In this document: positions 52,443 through 61,825 of the stretch, piece by piece
How the letters are laid out: every line of letters starts with the position of its first letter
Numbering within the stretch: the stretch's first letter is position 1
Assembly (NCBI RefSeq): GCF_000718985.1
Contig: NZ_JODL01000012.1
Span: forward strand, 124,001 to 188,000
Reading direction: 5' to 3'
DNA from: Streptomyces megasporus
Lineage (GTDB): Bacteria; Actinomycetota; Actinomycetes; Streptomycetales; Streptomycetaceae
Length of the DNA stretch: 64,000 nucleotides
Notes under the pieces: model-generated
Seen by the model: only the letters and a program-made list of their open reading frames with translations
What the model was told of the DNA's origin: nothing
Database searches by the model: none
Made by a program: the position numbers and the translations under genes

Positions 52443-53015
52443 TCAGGCGTAGTGGTTGACGCTCACCGGCCAGGAGCCGGTGGGGGGCGTCCAGCCCTGG
52501 AGCGTGGCGGGGATGCCCACGCGGGTGTTGCAGTCGATCACCTGGAAGTGCAGGTGGGGTGCGGTGGACGCCCCCGTGCTGCCGGACCAGCCGATGACCC
52601 GGCCCTGTGGGACCCAGTCACCGGTGTTGTAGATCGCCCGGTTGAGGTGCGCGTAGTGGGTGCACTGACCGTTCGAGTGCCGGATGATCACCTCGATGCC
52701 GTTCTGCCAGTACGGGGACCAGTCCGAGACGAGGACCGTGCCTCCCTGTGCGGCGGAGACCTCGTAGTTCGCCGGGAGCCCGAAGTCCCAGGCGTACTCG
52801 TTGTACGGACCGTAGTGCGAGTACGTGCCCTCCGGGCCCTGGGTGACCTGGTAGGCCTCGCCGGCCGGGTACGGGAGTTCGTAGTAGTGGCTCGAGGCCG
52901 AGGCCGGGGCCGCTCCGGCCAGTGAGACGCCCACGACCGCCAGTGTCGCGCTCGCCACCGCGGCGATCCTGCGCAGGACCGCTCTCGTCCTGTTCGCCGT
53001 GCTTCTCCGTTTCAC
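52443..53015 (-). CDS. Secreted M23-type peptidase-like protein
   Basis: A 190-residue protein with a long basic-start signal peptide (about residues 1-41, ending PASAS). The mature domain has the LytM/M23 fold: YSHYGPYNEYAWDFGL supplies the likely His and Asp zinc ligands (spacing looser than the classical HxxxD), CTHYAHLN follows, and the metal-binding HLHF is in APHLHFQV. Two cysteines (QCTHY, DCNTR) may pair. It would act on cell-wall cross-links or secreted peptides. It is monocistronic. ATG 53015 is supported by the signal peptide. Confidence 0.85.
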   Translation of the reverse strand: MKRRSTANRTRAVLRRIAAVASATLAVVGVSLAGAAPASASSHYYELPYPAGEAYQVTQGPEGTYSHYGPYNEYAWDFGLPANYEVSAAQGGTVLVSDWSPYWQNGIEVIIRHSNGQCTHYAHLNRAIYNTGDWVPQGRVIGWSGSTGASTAPHLHFQVIDCNTRVGIPATLQGWTPPTGSWPVSVNHYA

Positions 53016-53476
53016 CGTGCTTCTCCGTTCCGGATGTCCGTCGGGAACCGGGCTCCGAGGTCCCTGGCGGGACCGGAGAACCCGATCTGCATGTCAGGTG
53101 CAGGACAACGATCTCCGTTGACGGAATGCCGCACAAGGGGGAAGGGCGGGGCCCGCGCTTTCCGGAGCGCGGAACCCCAACGCGCCGGCACGGCCGGACC
53201 GGAGCGGTCACACGAACACGTACACCGAAACCCCGAATCCGTACAGCGGGGCGGTGGCGGTGTGTGACCGCTTGTGGCGCAGCGTCATCGCCGCCATCGT
53301 GGGGGACGTGGCGGTCGCCGTCCCGCCGCCCCCCGTCCCGGTCGCTGCCCCACACCCCCCCTCCAGGCGACCGGGACGGGGACCGTGATCGGAAGTCCGG
53401 GGGAACCGTCCCCTGATCGTAGGAACGTCGGACAGCCGTAACGATTCGGCTCCCGGGCCGCCGGTACGGTCCGGCC
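53016..53476. other. Divergent intergenic region with shared module
   Basis: 461 bases between the M23 gene and the AAA ATPase gene. It contains copy B of the 54-base module (53257-53310). Downstream of it, GTG 53299 opens a frame of only about 29 Pro-rich codons, which is probably not a stable protein. Confidence 0.4.
53257..53310 (+). promoter_or_regulatory. 54-base module shared with 48760, copy B
   Basis: GCGGTGTGTGACCGC, then TTGT, then CGTGGGGGACGTG with the same spacing as copy A. The intervening bases also agree at CGC.GCG. The gene it might drive is unclear: it lies about 170 bases before the AAA ATPase start. Confidence 0.5.
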
Positions 53477-54637
53477 ATGGTCGAGAACGGGGCCGGGCAG
53501 CGGCCCGCCGTCACCGAATTGCGGTTGTCCGCCTTCCGCCGACACCGCGGACTCCGCGTCCCCCTGGGGCCGTTGACGCTGGTCACCGGAGGCAGCGGCA
53601 GCGGGAAGTCCACGGTGCTGGAGGCGTACGAGGCGCTGGCCAGACTCGGCGGCGGCGAGAGCCTGGGCGAGGTCTTCGGCGGGACGCGCGGCGGGCCGTC
53701 GGCATACGTGCCGCGCGGCGCGCCCCGGGACGAGCAGGGCAGGCGAGGCTTCCGGCTCGGATGCACGGTGGACGGGCCCGCCGGACCCGTCCGGCTCGAC
53801 CTCGCCGTCCAGACCGAGCCCGACCTGCGCGTCGCGGGCGAGCGGCTGACCGGAGCGGACGGCCGGACGCTGCTGTCCACGGCGCTGCGCGACCCGGCGC
53901 GGCGCGTGGTCCAGGCACAGTGGCACACCGCGGGCACGGATCGAATGGCGCGGGCCGCGCTGCCGGACGACCGGCTGGGGACGGCGCTGCTGCCCCTGCG
54001 GGTGGCGGGCGCCACCGAGGAGCAGCGGCGGGTGCTGGCGGCGGCCGAACAGGTCGTCGTGGCGCTGCGGTCGTCCTTCGCCTGCGACCCGCGTCCGGAG
54101 ACCATGCGCGAACCGGTGGCCGCCGTGGACGGCCTGCTGCGGGGCGGCTGCGACAACCTCGCGGCGGTGCTGCGCCGCACCCGCGGGGAGTGCCGCACCC
54201 GGTACGGGGTGCTGGTGGAGGCGGTGCGCGCGGGGCTGGCCGGGCCGGTCGCCGAACTGGTCACCGAACTCCGGGCCGAGGGGAGGCGCACGGACCTGGT
54301 CGCCGCGCTGGTCGAGCGCGGCGACGGACTGGAGCCCACCCCGGTGGACCGGCTCGGGGACGGAGAACTGCGCTACCTGGCGCTCGCGCTGGTGCTGCTG
54401 ACCGGCCCCGGAGTGCTCCAGGTCGACCAGGTGCGGGAGGTGCCCGAGGCGCACCAGGCGCTGACGGTGCTGGCCGACGGCCTCGACCGCGCCCTGGACG
54501 GGCGGCAGCGGCGGGAGTTGGTGGGGCTGGCGGCGCGGATGTGCGAACGCGGCCACATCCGGCTGCTGGGGACGGTGCACGACGCTGCCGACGCCGCGCG
54601 GGCACCCGGGGCGTGCCTGGTAGACCTGGGCGCATGA
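53477..54637 (+). CDS. AAA-family ATPase, unknown role
   Basis: A 386-residue AAA_21/AAA_23-type ATPase. Walker A is VTGGSGSGKSTVLEAYEALA near residue 37. A Walker B-like segment is weak: ALVLLTGPGVLQVDQVREVP carries D where DE is expected. The ABC-type signature is replaced by LGDGELRYLALALVLL near residue 293. It is translationally coupled by ATGA to the MazG-like gene. The function is unknown; possibly DNA or nucleotide surveillance. Confidence 0.75.
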   Translation: MVENGAGQRPAVTELRLSAFRRHRGLRVPLGPLTLVTGGSGSGKSTVLEAYEALARLGGGESLGEVFGGTRGGPSAYVPRGAPRDEQGRRGFRLGCTVDGPAGPVRLDLAVQTEPDLRVAGERLTGADGRTLLSTALRDPARRVVQAQWHTAGTDRMARAALPDDRLGTALLPLRVAGATEEQRRVLAAAEQVVVALRSSFACDPRPETMREPVAAVDGLLRGGCDNLAAVLRRTRGECRTRYGVLVEAVRAGLAGPVAELVTELRAEGRRTDLVAALVERGDGLEPTPVDRLGDGELRYLALALVLLTGPGVLQVDQVREVPEAHQALTVLADGLDRALDGRQRRELVGLAARMCERGHIRLLGTVHDAADAARAPGACLVDLGA

Positions 54638-55071
54638 GCGAGACAGGGGACGACGGCGCGCGCCGGGACGGACGGCCCGAGGGGCGGATGGGAGAACTCC
54701 AGCGCAGGTTGGCCGAGTTCGCCGCGGCACGGCACTGGGAGCCGTACCACACCCCGAAGAACCTGGCGATGGCGCTGAGCGTGGAGGCATCGGAACTGGT
54801 CGAGATCTTCCAGTGGTCGACGCCGGAGGAGTCGGCGCGGGTGATGGCCGACCCGGCCGCGGCGGCCCGGGTGGAGGACGAGGTCGCCGACGTCCTCGCC
54901 TACCTGCTGCAGTTCTGCGAGGTGTTGGGGATCAACGCGCAGGCGGCGCTGGCCGCGAAGATCGACCGCAACGAGCGACGTTTCCCGGTGCCGGGGACGG
55001 GTGGAGGGACCGGTGAGACGGACGGTCCCACCGAGGGGCGGGGACGGACCAATCGTCACTCTATGGAGTGA
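54634..55071 (+). CDS. MazG-like nucleotide pyrophosphohydrolase
   Basis: A 145-residue all-alpha NTP-PPase. The metal-binding residues are in VEASELVEIFQW (ExxE) and EDEVADVLAYLL (ExxD), as in MazG-like house-cleaning enzymes that remove non-canonical nucleotides. ATG 54634 overlaps the stop of the AAA ATPase gene. The C-terminal 25 residues are Gly- and Arg-rich and disordered. Confidence 0.88.
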   Translation: MSETGDDGARRDGRPEGRMGELQRRLAEFAAARHWEPYHTPKNLAMALSVEASELVEIFQWSTPEESARVMADPAAAARVEDEVADVLAYLLQFCEVLGINAQAALAAKIDRNERRFPVPGTGGGTGETDGPTEGRGRTNRHSME

Positions 55072-55180
55072 GGAAGTTCTCCACCGTGTCGATTTTCTCC
55101 ACAGTTTTCCCGAAACCTCTAGCCAGACGGAGACATGGGTATCACTCTGGGTAGTTGACGGTCACGGAGGGAAAAGGTGG

Positions 55181-55735
55181 ATGGATGCGGTACCACTCAT
55201 TGAGGACACGCGACAGGCGCTCGCGCACAGTACGGAAGCCCCTGACATCGTTACCGAGGCGTGGCAGGCGCAGGCCCTCGCGGAGGCGGTAGGAATCCAC
55301 CTGGCCGCGAGCGGCCCGCCGGAGGTGCGGGCCCAGGCCGGGGGCCTGCGCGAGGCGAGCGGCCGCGCCCGCGGTTCGCTGCGCGGCCCGGAGCAGCGGG
55401 CCGAGGGGGCGCGCGCCGACCGCATGACGGAGGTCGGCGACCTGCTCGCCGCCCTCCACGACCTCGGCGGGCTGCTGGACGAGGCCGGGGGAGCGCTGGT
55501 GCGAGCGGCGATCGAGGCGGAGGACGAGGCGCTCTACTGGCGGTGCGTCGAGGGCATCGACGCCGCCGACGAGTGCGGTGACCGGGTGGCGGAGATCCTC
55601 AGACGGCTCGCCGACAGGCCGCCGTCCGCCCCCGGCCCCCGCGCACCGGGGCCGCGCGCCCCCGGGCGCGGGGGCCGGTCCGGCCCCGCGGCCGGCCCGC
55701 GATGCGGGGAGAACGGAGGCGACGGTGCAGGATAG
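55181..55735 (+). CDS. DUF6099 protein
   Basis: A 184-residue Actinobacterial protein. MDAVPLIEDTRQALAHSTEA and DIVTEAWQAQALAEAVGIHL fit DUF6099. ATG 55181 follows GGAGGG and AAGG; the frame runs further upstream, but that part is not conserved-looking. The C-terminal 40 residues are Pro/Gly/Arg repeats and GC-rich. The function is unknown. Confidence 0.8.
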   Translation: MDAVPLIEDTRQALAHSTEAPDIVTEAWQAQALAEAVGIHLAASGPPEVRAQAGGLREASGRARGSLRGPEQRAEGARADRMTEVGDLLAALHDLGGLLDEAGGALVRAAIEAEDEALYWRCVEGIDAADECGDRVAEILRRLADRPPSAPGPRAPGPRAPGRGGRSGPAAGPRCGENGGDGAG

Positions 55736-55740
55736 AGACC

Positions 55741-56664
55741 ATGGATCTGCGAATCTTCACCGAACCCCAGCAGGGCGCCTCCTACGACACCCTGCTCAAG
55801 GTCGCCAAGGCCACCGAGGACCTCGGCTTCGACGCCTTCTTCCGCTCCGACCACTACCTGCGGATGGGCGACGGCGACCCGATGCCCGGACCCACCGACG
55901 CCTGGACGACGCTGGCCGGGCTGGCCCGTGAGACCAGCCGCATCCGGCTCGGCACCCTGATGACCTCGGCCACCTTCCGACTGCCCGGCATCCTGGCCAT
56001 CCAGGTGGCGCAGGTGGACGCCATGTCCGGCGGGCGCGTCGAGCTGGGCCTGGGCGCGGGCTGGTTCGAGGCCGAGCACACGGCGTACGGCATCCCCTTC
56101 CCCAAGGAGAAGTTCGCGCGCCTGGAGGAGCAGTTGGAGATCATCACCGGGCTGTGGGGAACCGAGCCCGGCAAGACGTTCGACTACGAGGGCGCCCACT
56201 ACCGGCTGACCGACTCCCCCGCGCTGCCCAAGCCCGTCCAGGAGAAGGTGCCGGTGCTCATCGGCGGCCACGGCGCCAAGCGCACCCCGGCCCTGGCCGC
56301 GCGCTTCGCCGACGAGTTCAACATCCCCTTCGCCTCCCTCGAGGACAGCGAGCGGCAGTTCGGCCGGGTGCGGGAGGCCGCCGAGGCCAACGGACGCTCC
56401 GCCGACGACCTGATCTACTCCAACGCCCTGGTCGTCTGCGTCGGCCGGAACGACGCCGAGGTGGCCCGTCGCGCCGCGGCCATCGGACGTGAGGTGGAGG
56501 AACTGAAGGAGAACGGCTTGGCCGGCTCCCCGGCCGAGGTCGTCGACAAGATCGGCCGCTACGCCGAGATCGGCTCCTCCCGGATCTACCTGCAGATCCT
56601 GGACCTGGACGACCTCGACCACCTGGAGCTGATCTCCTCCCAGGTGCAGAGCCGACTCTCCTAG
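55741..56664 (+). CDS. LLM-class F420-dependent oxidoreductase
   Basis: A 307-residue luciferase-like TIM-barrel enzyme. MDLRIFTEPQQGASYDTLLK and DAFFRSDHYL begin the barrel. GWFEAEHTAYGIPFPKEKFA and VPVLIGGHGAKRTPALAARF are family motifs for F420-binding members. It probably reduces or oxidises an unidentified substrate with coenzyme F420. ATG 55741 is 5 bases after the DUF6099 stop; the mmuM-type gene follows 17 bases later in the same direction. Confidence 0.9.
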   Translation: MDLRIFTEPQQGASYDTLLKVAKATEDLGFDAFFRSDHYLRMGDGDPMPGPTDAWTTLAGLARETSRIRLGTLMTSATFRLPGILAIQVAQVDAMSGGRVELGLGAGWFEAEHTAYGIPFPKEKFARLEEQLEIITGLWGTEPGKTFDYEGAHYRLTDSPALPKPVQEKVPVLIGGHGAKRTPALAARFADEFNIPFASLEDSERQFGRVREAAEANGRSADDLIYSNALVVCVGRNDAEVARRAAAIGREVEELKENGLAGSPAEVVDKIGRYAEIGSSRIYLQILDLDDLDHLELISSQVQSRLS

Positions 56665-56681
56665 GACACCACGAGGCCGGC

Positions 56682-57602
56682 ATGGGCACCCCGCACCCGC
56701 CCCCGCTCGCCGACGCCCTCGCGCGCGGCCCGCTCGTCCTCGACGGCGGCCTGTCCAACCAACTCCAGGCGCAGGGCTGCGACCTGTCCGACGAACTCTG
56801 GTCGGCACGGCTGCTCGTCGACGATCCCGCGCGGATCGAGGCGGCCCACACCGCCTACCTGCGGGCGGGGGCACGGGTGCTCATCACCGGCAGCTACCAG
56901 GCATCCCACCCCGGCTTCGCCCGGCGCGGACTGAGCCGAGCGGAGACCGACGCCCTGCTGCGCCGCAGCGTGCGCCTGGCCCGCGCGGCGGCGGCCGGCG
57001 TGCCGGAGGAGCCGGTGTGGGTGGCCGCCTCGGTCGGCCCCTACGGAGCGGTGCTCGCCGACGGCAGCGAGTACCGCGGCCGGTACGGGCTGAGCGTCTC
57101 CGAACTGGAGCGCTTCCACCGTCCCCGGATCGAGGCCCTGGCGGCGGCCGAACCGGACGTCCTGGCGCTGGAGACGGTGCCGGACGTCGACGAGGCCGAG
57201 GCGCTGCTGCGGGCGGCGGCCGGCTGCGGGGTGCCGGTGTGGCTGTCGTACACCGTCGCCGCCGGCCGCACCCGCGCCGGGCAGCCGCTGCGCGACGCCT
57301 TCGCCGTCGCCGCCGGAAACGACCAGGTGATCGCGGTCGGCGTCAACTGCTGCGACCCGCGCGACGCCGACGAGGCCGTCACCCTGGCGGCCCGGACCAC
57401 CGGCAGGCCCGTGGTCGTCTACCCCAACAGCGGCGAGAAGTGGAACACCCGACGCGGCACCTGGGAGGGGGAGACGCTCTTCGAACCGGCCGACGCCCGA
57501 CGGTGGCTGCGCGGCGGCGCCCGCCTGATCGGCGGCTGCTGCCGGGTCGGCCCCGGAGAGATCACCGAACTGGCGAGGGCGCTGGCGGCGGAGGCGACGT
57601 AA
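56682..57602 (+). CDS. mmuM: Homocysteine S-methyltransferase
   Basis: A 306-residue enzyme using S-methylmethionine or a related donor to methylate homocysteine. The zinc-binding cysteines are in GVNCCDP (near residue 225) and GGCCRVGP (near 289). The start ADALARGPLVLDGGLSNQLQ is the canonical barrel beginning. ATG 56682 is clear. It belongs to a tight plus-strand run but does not obviously share function with its neighbours. Confidence 0.92.
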   Translation: MGTPHPPPLADALARGPLVLDGGLSNQLQAQGCDLSDELWSARLLVDDPARIEAAHTAYLRAGARVLITGSYQASHPGFARRGLSRAETDALLRRSVRLARAAAAGVPEEPVWVAASVGPYGAVLADGSEYRGRYGLSVSELERFHRPRIEALAAAEPDVLALETVPDVDEAEALLRAAAGCGVPVWLSYTVAAGRTRAGQPLRDAFAVAAGNDQVIAVGVNCCDPRDADEAVTLAARTTGRPVVVYPNSGEKWNTRRGTWEGETLFEPADARRWLRGGARLIGGCCRVGPGEITELARALAAEAT

Positions 57603-57638
57603 AACCGGTGGGCACACCGCCCCCACCGGGACATACTC

Positions 57639-59141
57639 GTGCAGGTGTTCCTGACGCTGACCACCACCGGCGACGCCGGGCGGCCCGCCACCGACCTCGG
57701 GCACCTGCTGCACAAGCACCCCGAGAAGGCCCAGGAGTTCTCCACCTCCCACGGCACCGCGCACGTCTTCTACCCCGAGGCGGGGCAGGACCGCTGCACC
57801 GTGGCGCTGCTGCTGGAGATCGACCCCGTCGCGCTGGTCCGTCGCGGCCGGGGCAAGGGCCGCGGCGGAGCACCCCACTCCGCGTTGGCCCAGTACGTCA
57901 ACGACCGCCCCTACGCGGCCTCCTCGCTGCTCGCCGTGGCCCTGGGCGCCGTGTTCTCCAGCGCCCTCAAGGGCCGGTGCCGGGCCCGCCCCGAACTGGT
58001 CGAGCGGACGCTGCCGTTGCGGATCGAGGTGCCCGCGCTGCCCGCCCGCGGCGGCGCCGACCTGGTGCGGCGGCTCTTCGAACCGCTGGGCTGGACGGTG
58101 GAGGCCGAGCCGGTGCCGCTGGACGTCCGCTTCCCCGACTGGGGCGACTCCCGTTACGTGCGCCTGGTCCTCGACGGCGAGGCGCGATTGGCCGACGCGC
58201 TGCGCCACCTGTACGTCCTGCTGCCGGTGCTGGACGACGCCAAGCACTACTGGGTCGCCCCCGACGAGGTGGACAAGCTGCTGCGCGCCGGCGAGGGCTG
58301 GCTGGAGCACCACCCCGAGCAGACGCTGATCACCACCCGCTACCTGGCACGCCGTCACCGCCTCACCCGCGACGCCCTGGAACGCCTGGAACTCGCCCGG
58401 CTCGCCGAGGCGGACGACACCGCGGTCGAGGAGTTGGACAACGCCGTCGACGAGGACGCCGACACCGAGGAGCGTCCCACTCCGCCGGCGGCCTTGCGCC
58501 GGGAGGCGATCCTCGCCGCGCTGCGCGAGGCGGGCGCCGCCCGCGTGCTCGACCTGGGCTGCGGGCAGGGGCAGTTGGTCCAGGCGATGCTCAAGGAGGC
58601 ACGGTTCACCGAGGTGGTGGGCGTGGACGTCTCGATGCGGGCGCTGCACGCGGCCGGCCGGAGGCTCCGCCCGGAGCGGATGTCCGAGCGGCAGGCGGCC
58701 CGCGTCACCCTCGTCCAGGGCTCCCTGACGTACACCGACCCCCGGCTGTCCGGCTACGACGCGGCGGTGCTCGGCGAGGTGATCGAGCACATCGACCCGC
58801 CGCGGCTGCCGGCGGCCGAGTACGCGGTCTTCGGCGCGGCCCGGCCGAGGACGGTGGTCGTCACCACGCCCAACGCCGAGTACAACGTGCGCTGGGAGAG
58901 CCTGCCCGCGGGCCACGTCCGCCACCACGACCACCGCTTCGAGTGGACGCGCGAGGAGTTCCGCGCCTGGGCGCACGGGGTCGCCGAACGGTACGGCTAC
59001 GCCGTGGAGTTCCGGCCCGTCGGGGACGACGACCCCGAGGTCGGTCCGCCCACCCAACTCGCCCTGTTCACCCTCGCCCGCACCCCGGACGGCACCCCGG
59101 GCGACACTCCGGAACCCACCGTGAAGGAGGTGGCCGCGTGA
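57639..59141 (+). CDS. hen1: Hen1 RNA 3'-terminal ribose 2'-O-methyltransferase
   Basis: A 500-residue bacterial Hen1. The N-terminal half (about 1-250) is the Hen1_L domain that works with Pnkp. The C-terminal half is the Mn-dependent methyltransferase: SAM motif VLDLGCGQGQLVQAML near residue 305, the metal site EVIEHID and HVRHHDHRFEWTREEF. It methylates the 2'-OH at a tRNA break before ligation so that the repaired RNA resists re-cleavage. The GTG start has a CATACT -10-like box 6 bases upstream and may be leaderless. Its stop overlaps the pnkp start. Confidence 0.93.
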   Translation: MQVFLTLTTTGDAGRPATDLGHLLHKHPEKAQEFSTSHGTAHVFYPEAGQDRCTVALLLEIDPVALVRRGRGKGRGGAPHSALAQYVNDRPYAASSLLAVALGAVFSSALKGRCRARPELVERTLPLRIEVPALPARGGADLVRRLFEPLGWTVEAEPVPLDVRFPDWGDSRYVRLVLDGEARLADALRHLYVLLPVLDDAKHYWVAPDEVDKLLRAGEGWLEHHPEQTLITTRYLARRHRLTRDALERLELARLAEADDTAVEELDNAVDEDADTEERPTPPAALRREAILAALREAGAARVLDLGCGQGQLVQAMLKEARFTEVVGVDVSMRALHAAGRRLRPERMSERQAARVTLVQGSLTYTDPRLSGYDAAVLGEVIEHIDPPRLPAAEYAVFGAARPRTVVVTTPNAEYNVRWESLPAGHVRHHDHRFEWTREEFRAWAHGVAERYGYAVEFRPVGDDDPEVGPPTQLALFTLARTPDGTPGDTPEPTVKEVAA

Positions 59142-61726
59142 CGACCGCCGCCCCGGCCCCCGCCAAGGCGCTCGCCGTGCCCGACCTGTCCCTCGTCGTG
59201 CTGATCGGCACCACCGGAGCGGGCAAGTCCACCTTCGCCCGCCGCCACTTCAAGCCCACCCAGGTCGTCTCCTCCGACTTCTGCCGGGGCCTGGTCGCCG
59301 ACGACGAGAACGACCAGAGCGCCACCCCCGACGCCTTCGATCTCCTGCACCACATCGTCGGCAAGCGGCTGGCCGCCGGACGCCTGACCGTCGTCGACGC
59401 CACCAACGTCCAGACCGAGGCCCGCCGCCACTTGGTGAGGCTGGCCCGCGAACACGACGTGCTGCCCGTGGCGATCGTCCTCGACGTGCCCGAGCGCGTC
59501 TGCGCCGAGCGCAACGCCGCCCGCCCCGACCGCGCGGACATGCCCGCGCACGTCATCCCGCGCCAGCGGCGCGAGATGCGCCGCTCCCTGCGCTCCCTGG
59601 AACGCGAGGGGTTCCGCAAGGTGCACGTCCTGCGCGGGGTCGAGGAGGTGGAGGCCGCCCGGATCGAGCTGGAGCGGCGCTACAACGACCTGCGCCACCT
59701 GACCGGCCCGTTCGACATCGTCGGCGACGTCCACGGCTGCCGCGCCGAACTGGAGACCTTGCTGGAAAGGCTCGGCTACACCGTCGAGCGCGACGCGGCC
59801 GGTCGCGCGGTGGACGCCGCTCACCCGGACGGCCGCACCGCCGTCTTCGTCGGGGACCTCGTCGACCGCGGACCGGACAGCCCCGGAGTGCTGCGGCTGG
59901 TGATGGGCATGGTCGCCGCCGGGCACGCCCTGTGCGTCCCCGGCAACCACGAGAACAAGCTCGGCCGGTACCTCAAGGGGCGCGCCGTCCAGCGCACCCA
60001 CGGACTGGCCGAGACCATCGAGCAGGTGGAGAAGGAGTCCGCCGCCGACCCGGAGTTCCCCGCGCGGGTGGCCGCGTTCGTCGACTCCCTCGTCAGCCAC
60101 TACGTGCTCGACGGCGGCGCGCTGGTCGTCTGCCACGCCGGGCTGCCCGAGAAGTACCACGGCCGCACCTCCGGCCGGGTCCGCTCGCACGCGCTGTACG
60201 GCGACACCACGGGCGAGACCGACGAGTTCGGCCTGCCGGTGCGTTACCCGTGGGCGGAGGACTACCGGGGCCGGGCGGCCGTGGTCTACGGCCACACCCC
60301 CACCCCGCGCGCGACCTGGCTGAACAACACCATCTGCCTGGACACCGGCTGCGTCTTCGGCGGCGCCCTGACCGCCCTGCGCTGGCCCGAGCGCGAACTG
60401 GTCGACGTCCCCGCCGAGCGGGTCTGGTACGAGCCGGCGAGGCCGCCGGCCACCGACGCGCCGGGGGGTCACGAGGGACGCCCGCTCGCCCTGGCCGACG
60501 TGCACGGCCGCCGGGTGGTGGAGACCCGCCACGCGGGCCGCGTCGCCGTGCGCGAGGAGAACGCCGCCGCCGCGCTGGAGGTGATGAGCCGCTTCGCGAT
60601 CGACCCCAGGCTGCTGCCCTACCTGCCGCCGACGATGGCGCCCTGCGCCACCTCGCGGCTCGACGGGTACCTCGAACACCCGGCCGAGGCGTTCGCCGAG
60701 TACCGCGCGGCCGGGGTGGAGAAGGTGATCTGCCAGGAGAAGCACATGGGCTCCCGCGCCGTCGCCCTGGTCTGTCGCGACGCCGGCGCGGCCACCGAGC
60801 GGTTCGGCGCCGCGAACGGGGAGACGGGCGCGCTCCACACCCGCACCGGGCGGCCGTTCTTCGCCGAGCGGGCCGTCACCGAGCAGCTCCTCGCCCGCGT
60901 CCGCGCCGCCGCGGACGCGAGCGGACTGTGGAAGGAGCTGGACACCGACTGGCTGCTGCTCGACGCCGAGCTGCTGCCCTGGTCGCTGAAGTCGACCGGC
61001 CTGCTGCGCAGGCAGTACGCCGCGGTCGGCGCCGCCGCCGGGGCCGTCTTCCCCGGCGCGCTGGCCGCACTGGAGGCGGCGGCGGCCCGAGGCGTGGAGA
61101 TGGGCGGGCTGCCGGCGCGGCAGCGGGAGCGCGCGGCGGACGCGGCGGCGTTCGTCGAGGCGTACGGCCGGTACTGCCGGCCCGTGGACGGGCTCGACGG
61201 CGTCGAGCTCGCGCCGTTCCAGATCCTGGCGGTGCGCGGCCGGAGTCTGGCCACCGTCCCCCACGACACCCAGCTCGCCTGGCTGGACCGGCTGGTCGAG
61301 GCCGACCCCACCGGCCTGCTGCGACGCACCGGGCGTCTGATCGTGGACACCGGCGACGAGGCGTCCGTCGCGGCCGGCACCGACTGGTGGCTGGAGATGA
61401 CGGAGGCCGGGGGCGAGGGCATGGTCGTCAAGCCGCTGGACGCGCTGGTGCGCGGCGCGGACGGACGGCTGGTCCAGCCGGGTGTGAAGTGCCGGGGCCG
61501 CGAGTACCTGCGGATCGTCTACGGTCCGGAGTACACGCGCGAGGAGAACCTGCGGCGGCTGCGGGTGCGCCACCTGGGTCACAAGCGCTCGCTCGCCCTG
61601 CGCGAGTACGCGCTCGGCCTGGAGGCGCTGGACCGGCTGGCCGACGGGGAGCCGCTGTGGCGTGTCCACGAGGCCGTCTTCGCCGTCCTGGCGCTGGAGT
61701 CGGAACCGGTCGACCCCCGGCTGTGA
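59138..61726 (+). CDS. pnkp: Pnkp polynucleotide kinase-phosphatase-ligase
   Basis: A 862-residue three-domain RNA-repair enzyme. The kinase P-loop is GTTGAGKSTF at about residues 24-33. The binuclear phosphatase has DVHG (FDIVGDVHGC, near 193), GDLVDRG and GNHE. The C-terminal adenylyltransferase has the nucleotidyl Lys in QEKHMGSRAV near residue 541. GTG 59138 overlaps the hen1 stop by 4 bases. The pair heals and seals ribotoxin-cleaved tRNA. A terminator hairpin follows. Confidence 0.94.
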   Translation: MTTAAPAPAKALAVPDLSLVVLIGTTGAGKSTFARRHFKPTQVVSSDFCRGLVADDENDQSATPDAFDLLHHIVGKRLAAGRLTVVDATNVQTEARRHLVRLAREHDVLPVAIVLDVPERVCAERNAARPDRADMPAHVIPRQRREMRRSLRSLEREGFRKVHVLRGVEEVEAARIELERRYNDLRHLTGPFDIVGDVHGCRAELETLLERLGYTVERDAAGRAVDAAHPDGRTAVFVGDLVDRGPDSPGVLRLVMGMVAAGHALCVPGNHENKLGRYLKGRAVQRTHGLAETIEQVEKESAADPEFPARVAAFVDSLVSHYVLDGGALVVCHAGLPEKYHGRTSGRVRSHALYGDTTGETDEFGLPVRYPWAEDYRGRAAVVYGHTPTPRATWLNNTICLDTGCVFGGALTALRWPERELVDVPAERVWYEPARPPATDAPGGHEGRPLALADVHGRRVVETRHAGRVAVREENAAAALEVMSRFAIDPRLLPYLPPTMAPCATSRLDGYLEHPAEAFAEYRAAGVEKVICQEKHMGSRAVALVCRDAGAATERFGAANGETGALHTRTGRPFFAERAVTEQLLARVRAAADASGLWKELDTDWLLLDAELLPWSLKSTGLLRRQYAAVGAAAGAVFPGALAALEAAAARGVEMGGLPARQRERAADAAAFVEAYGRYCRPVDGLDGVELAPFQILAVRGRSLATVPHDTQLAWLDRLVEADPTGLLRRTGRLIVDTGDEASVAAGTDWWLEMTEAGGEGMVVKPLDALVRGADGRLVQPGVKCRGREYLRIVYGPEYTREENLRRLRVRHLGHKRSLALREYALGLEALDRLADGEPLWRVHEAVFAVLALESEPVDPRL

Positions 61727-61744
61727 CACCGCGGACGGCAAGGG

Positions 61745-61781
61745 CGTCGGGGACGCCGGGCACGGCCCGGCGCCCCCGACG
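61745..61781. terminator. Hairpin after pnkp
   Basis: A 17-position stem with one A-C mismatch (CGTCGGGG and CGCCGGGC with their complements) and a 3-base ACG loop, 18 bases after the pnkp stop. Confidence 0.8.
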
Positions 61782-61825
61782 GCGGGCGAGGGTGTATCCA
61801 GCGGCGACGTGGTGAGGATGCTGAC

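Noticed and set aside
57017..59137. A plus-strand open frame running through mmuM and hen1 into pnkp
   Set aside because: Only the part from GTG 59138 matches Pnkp; the upstream part is out of frame with the two real genes.
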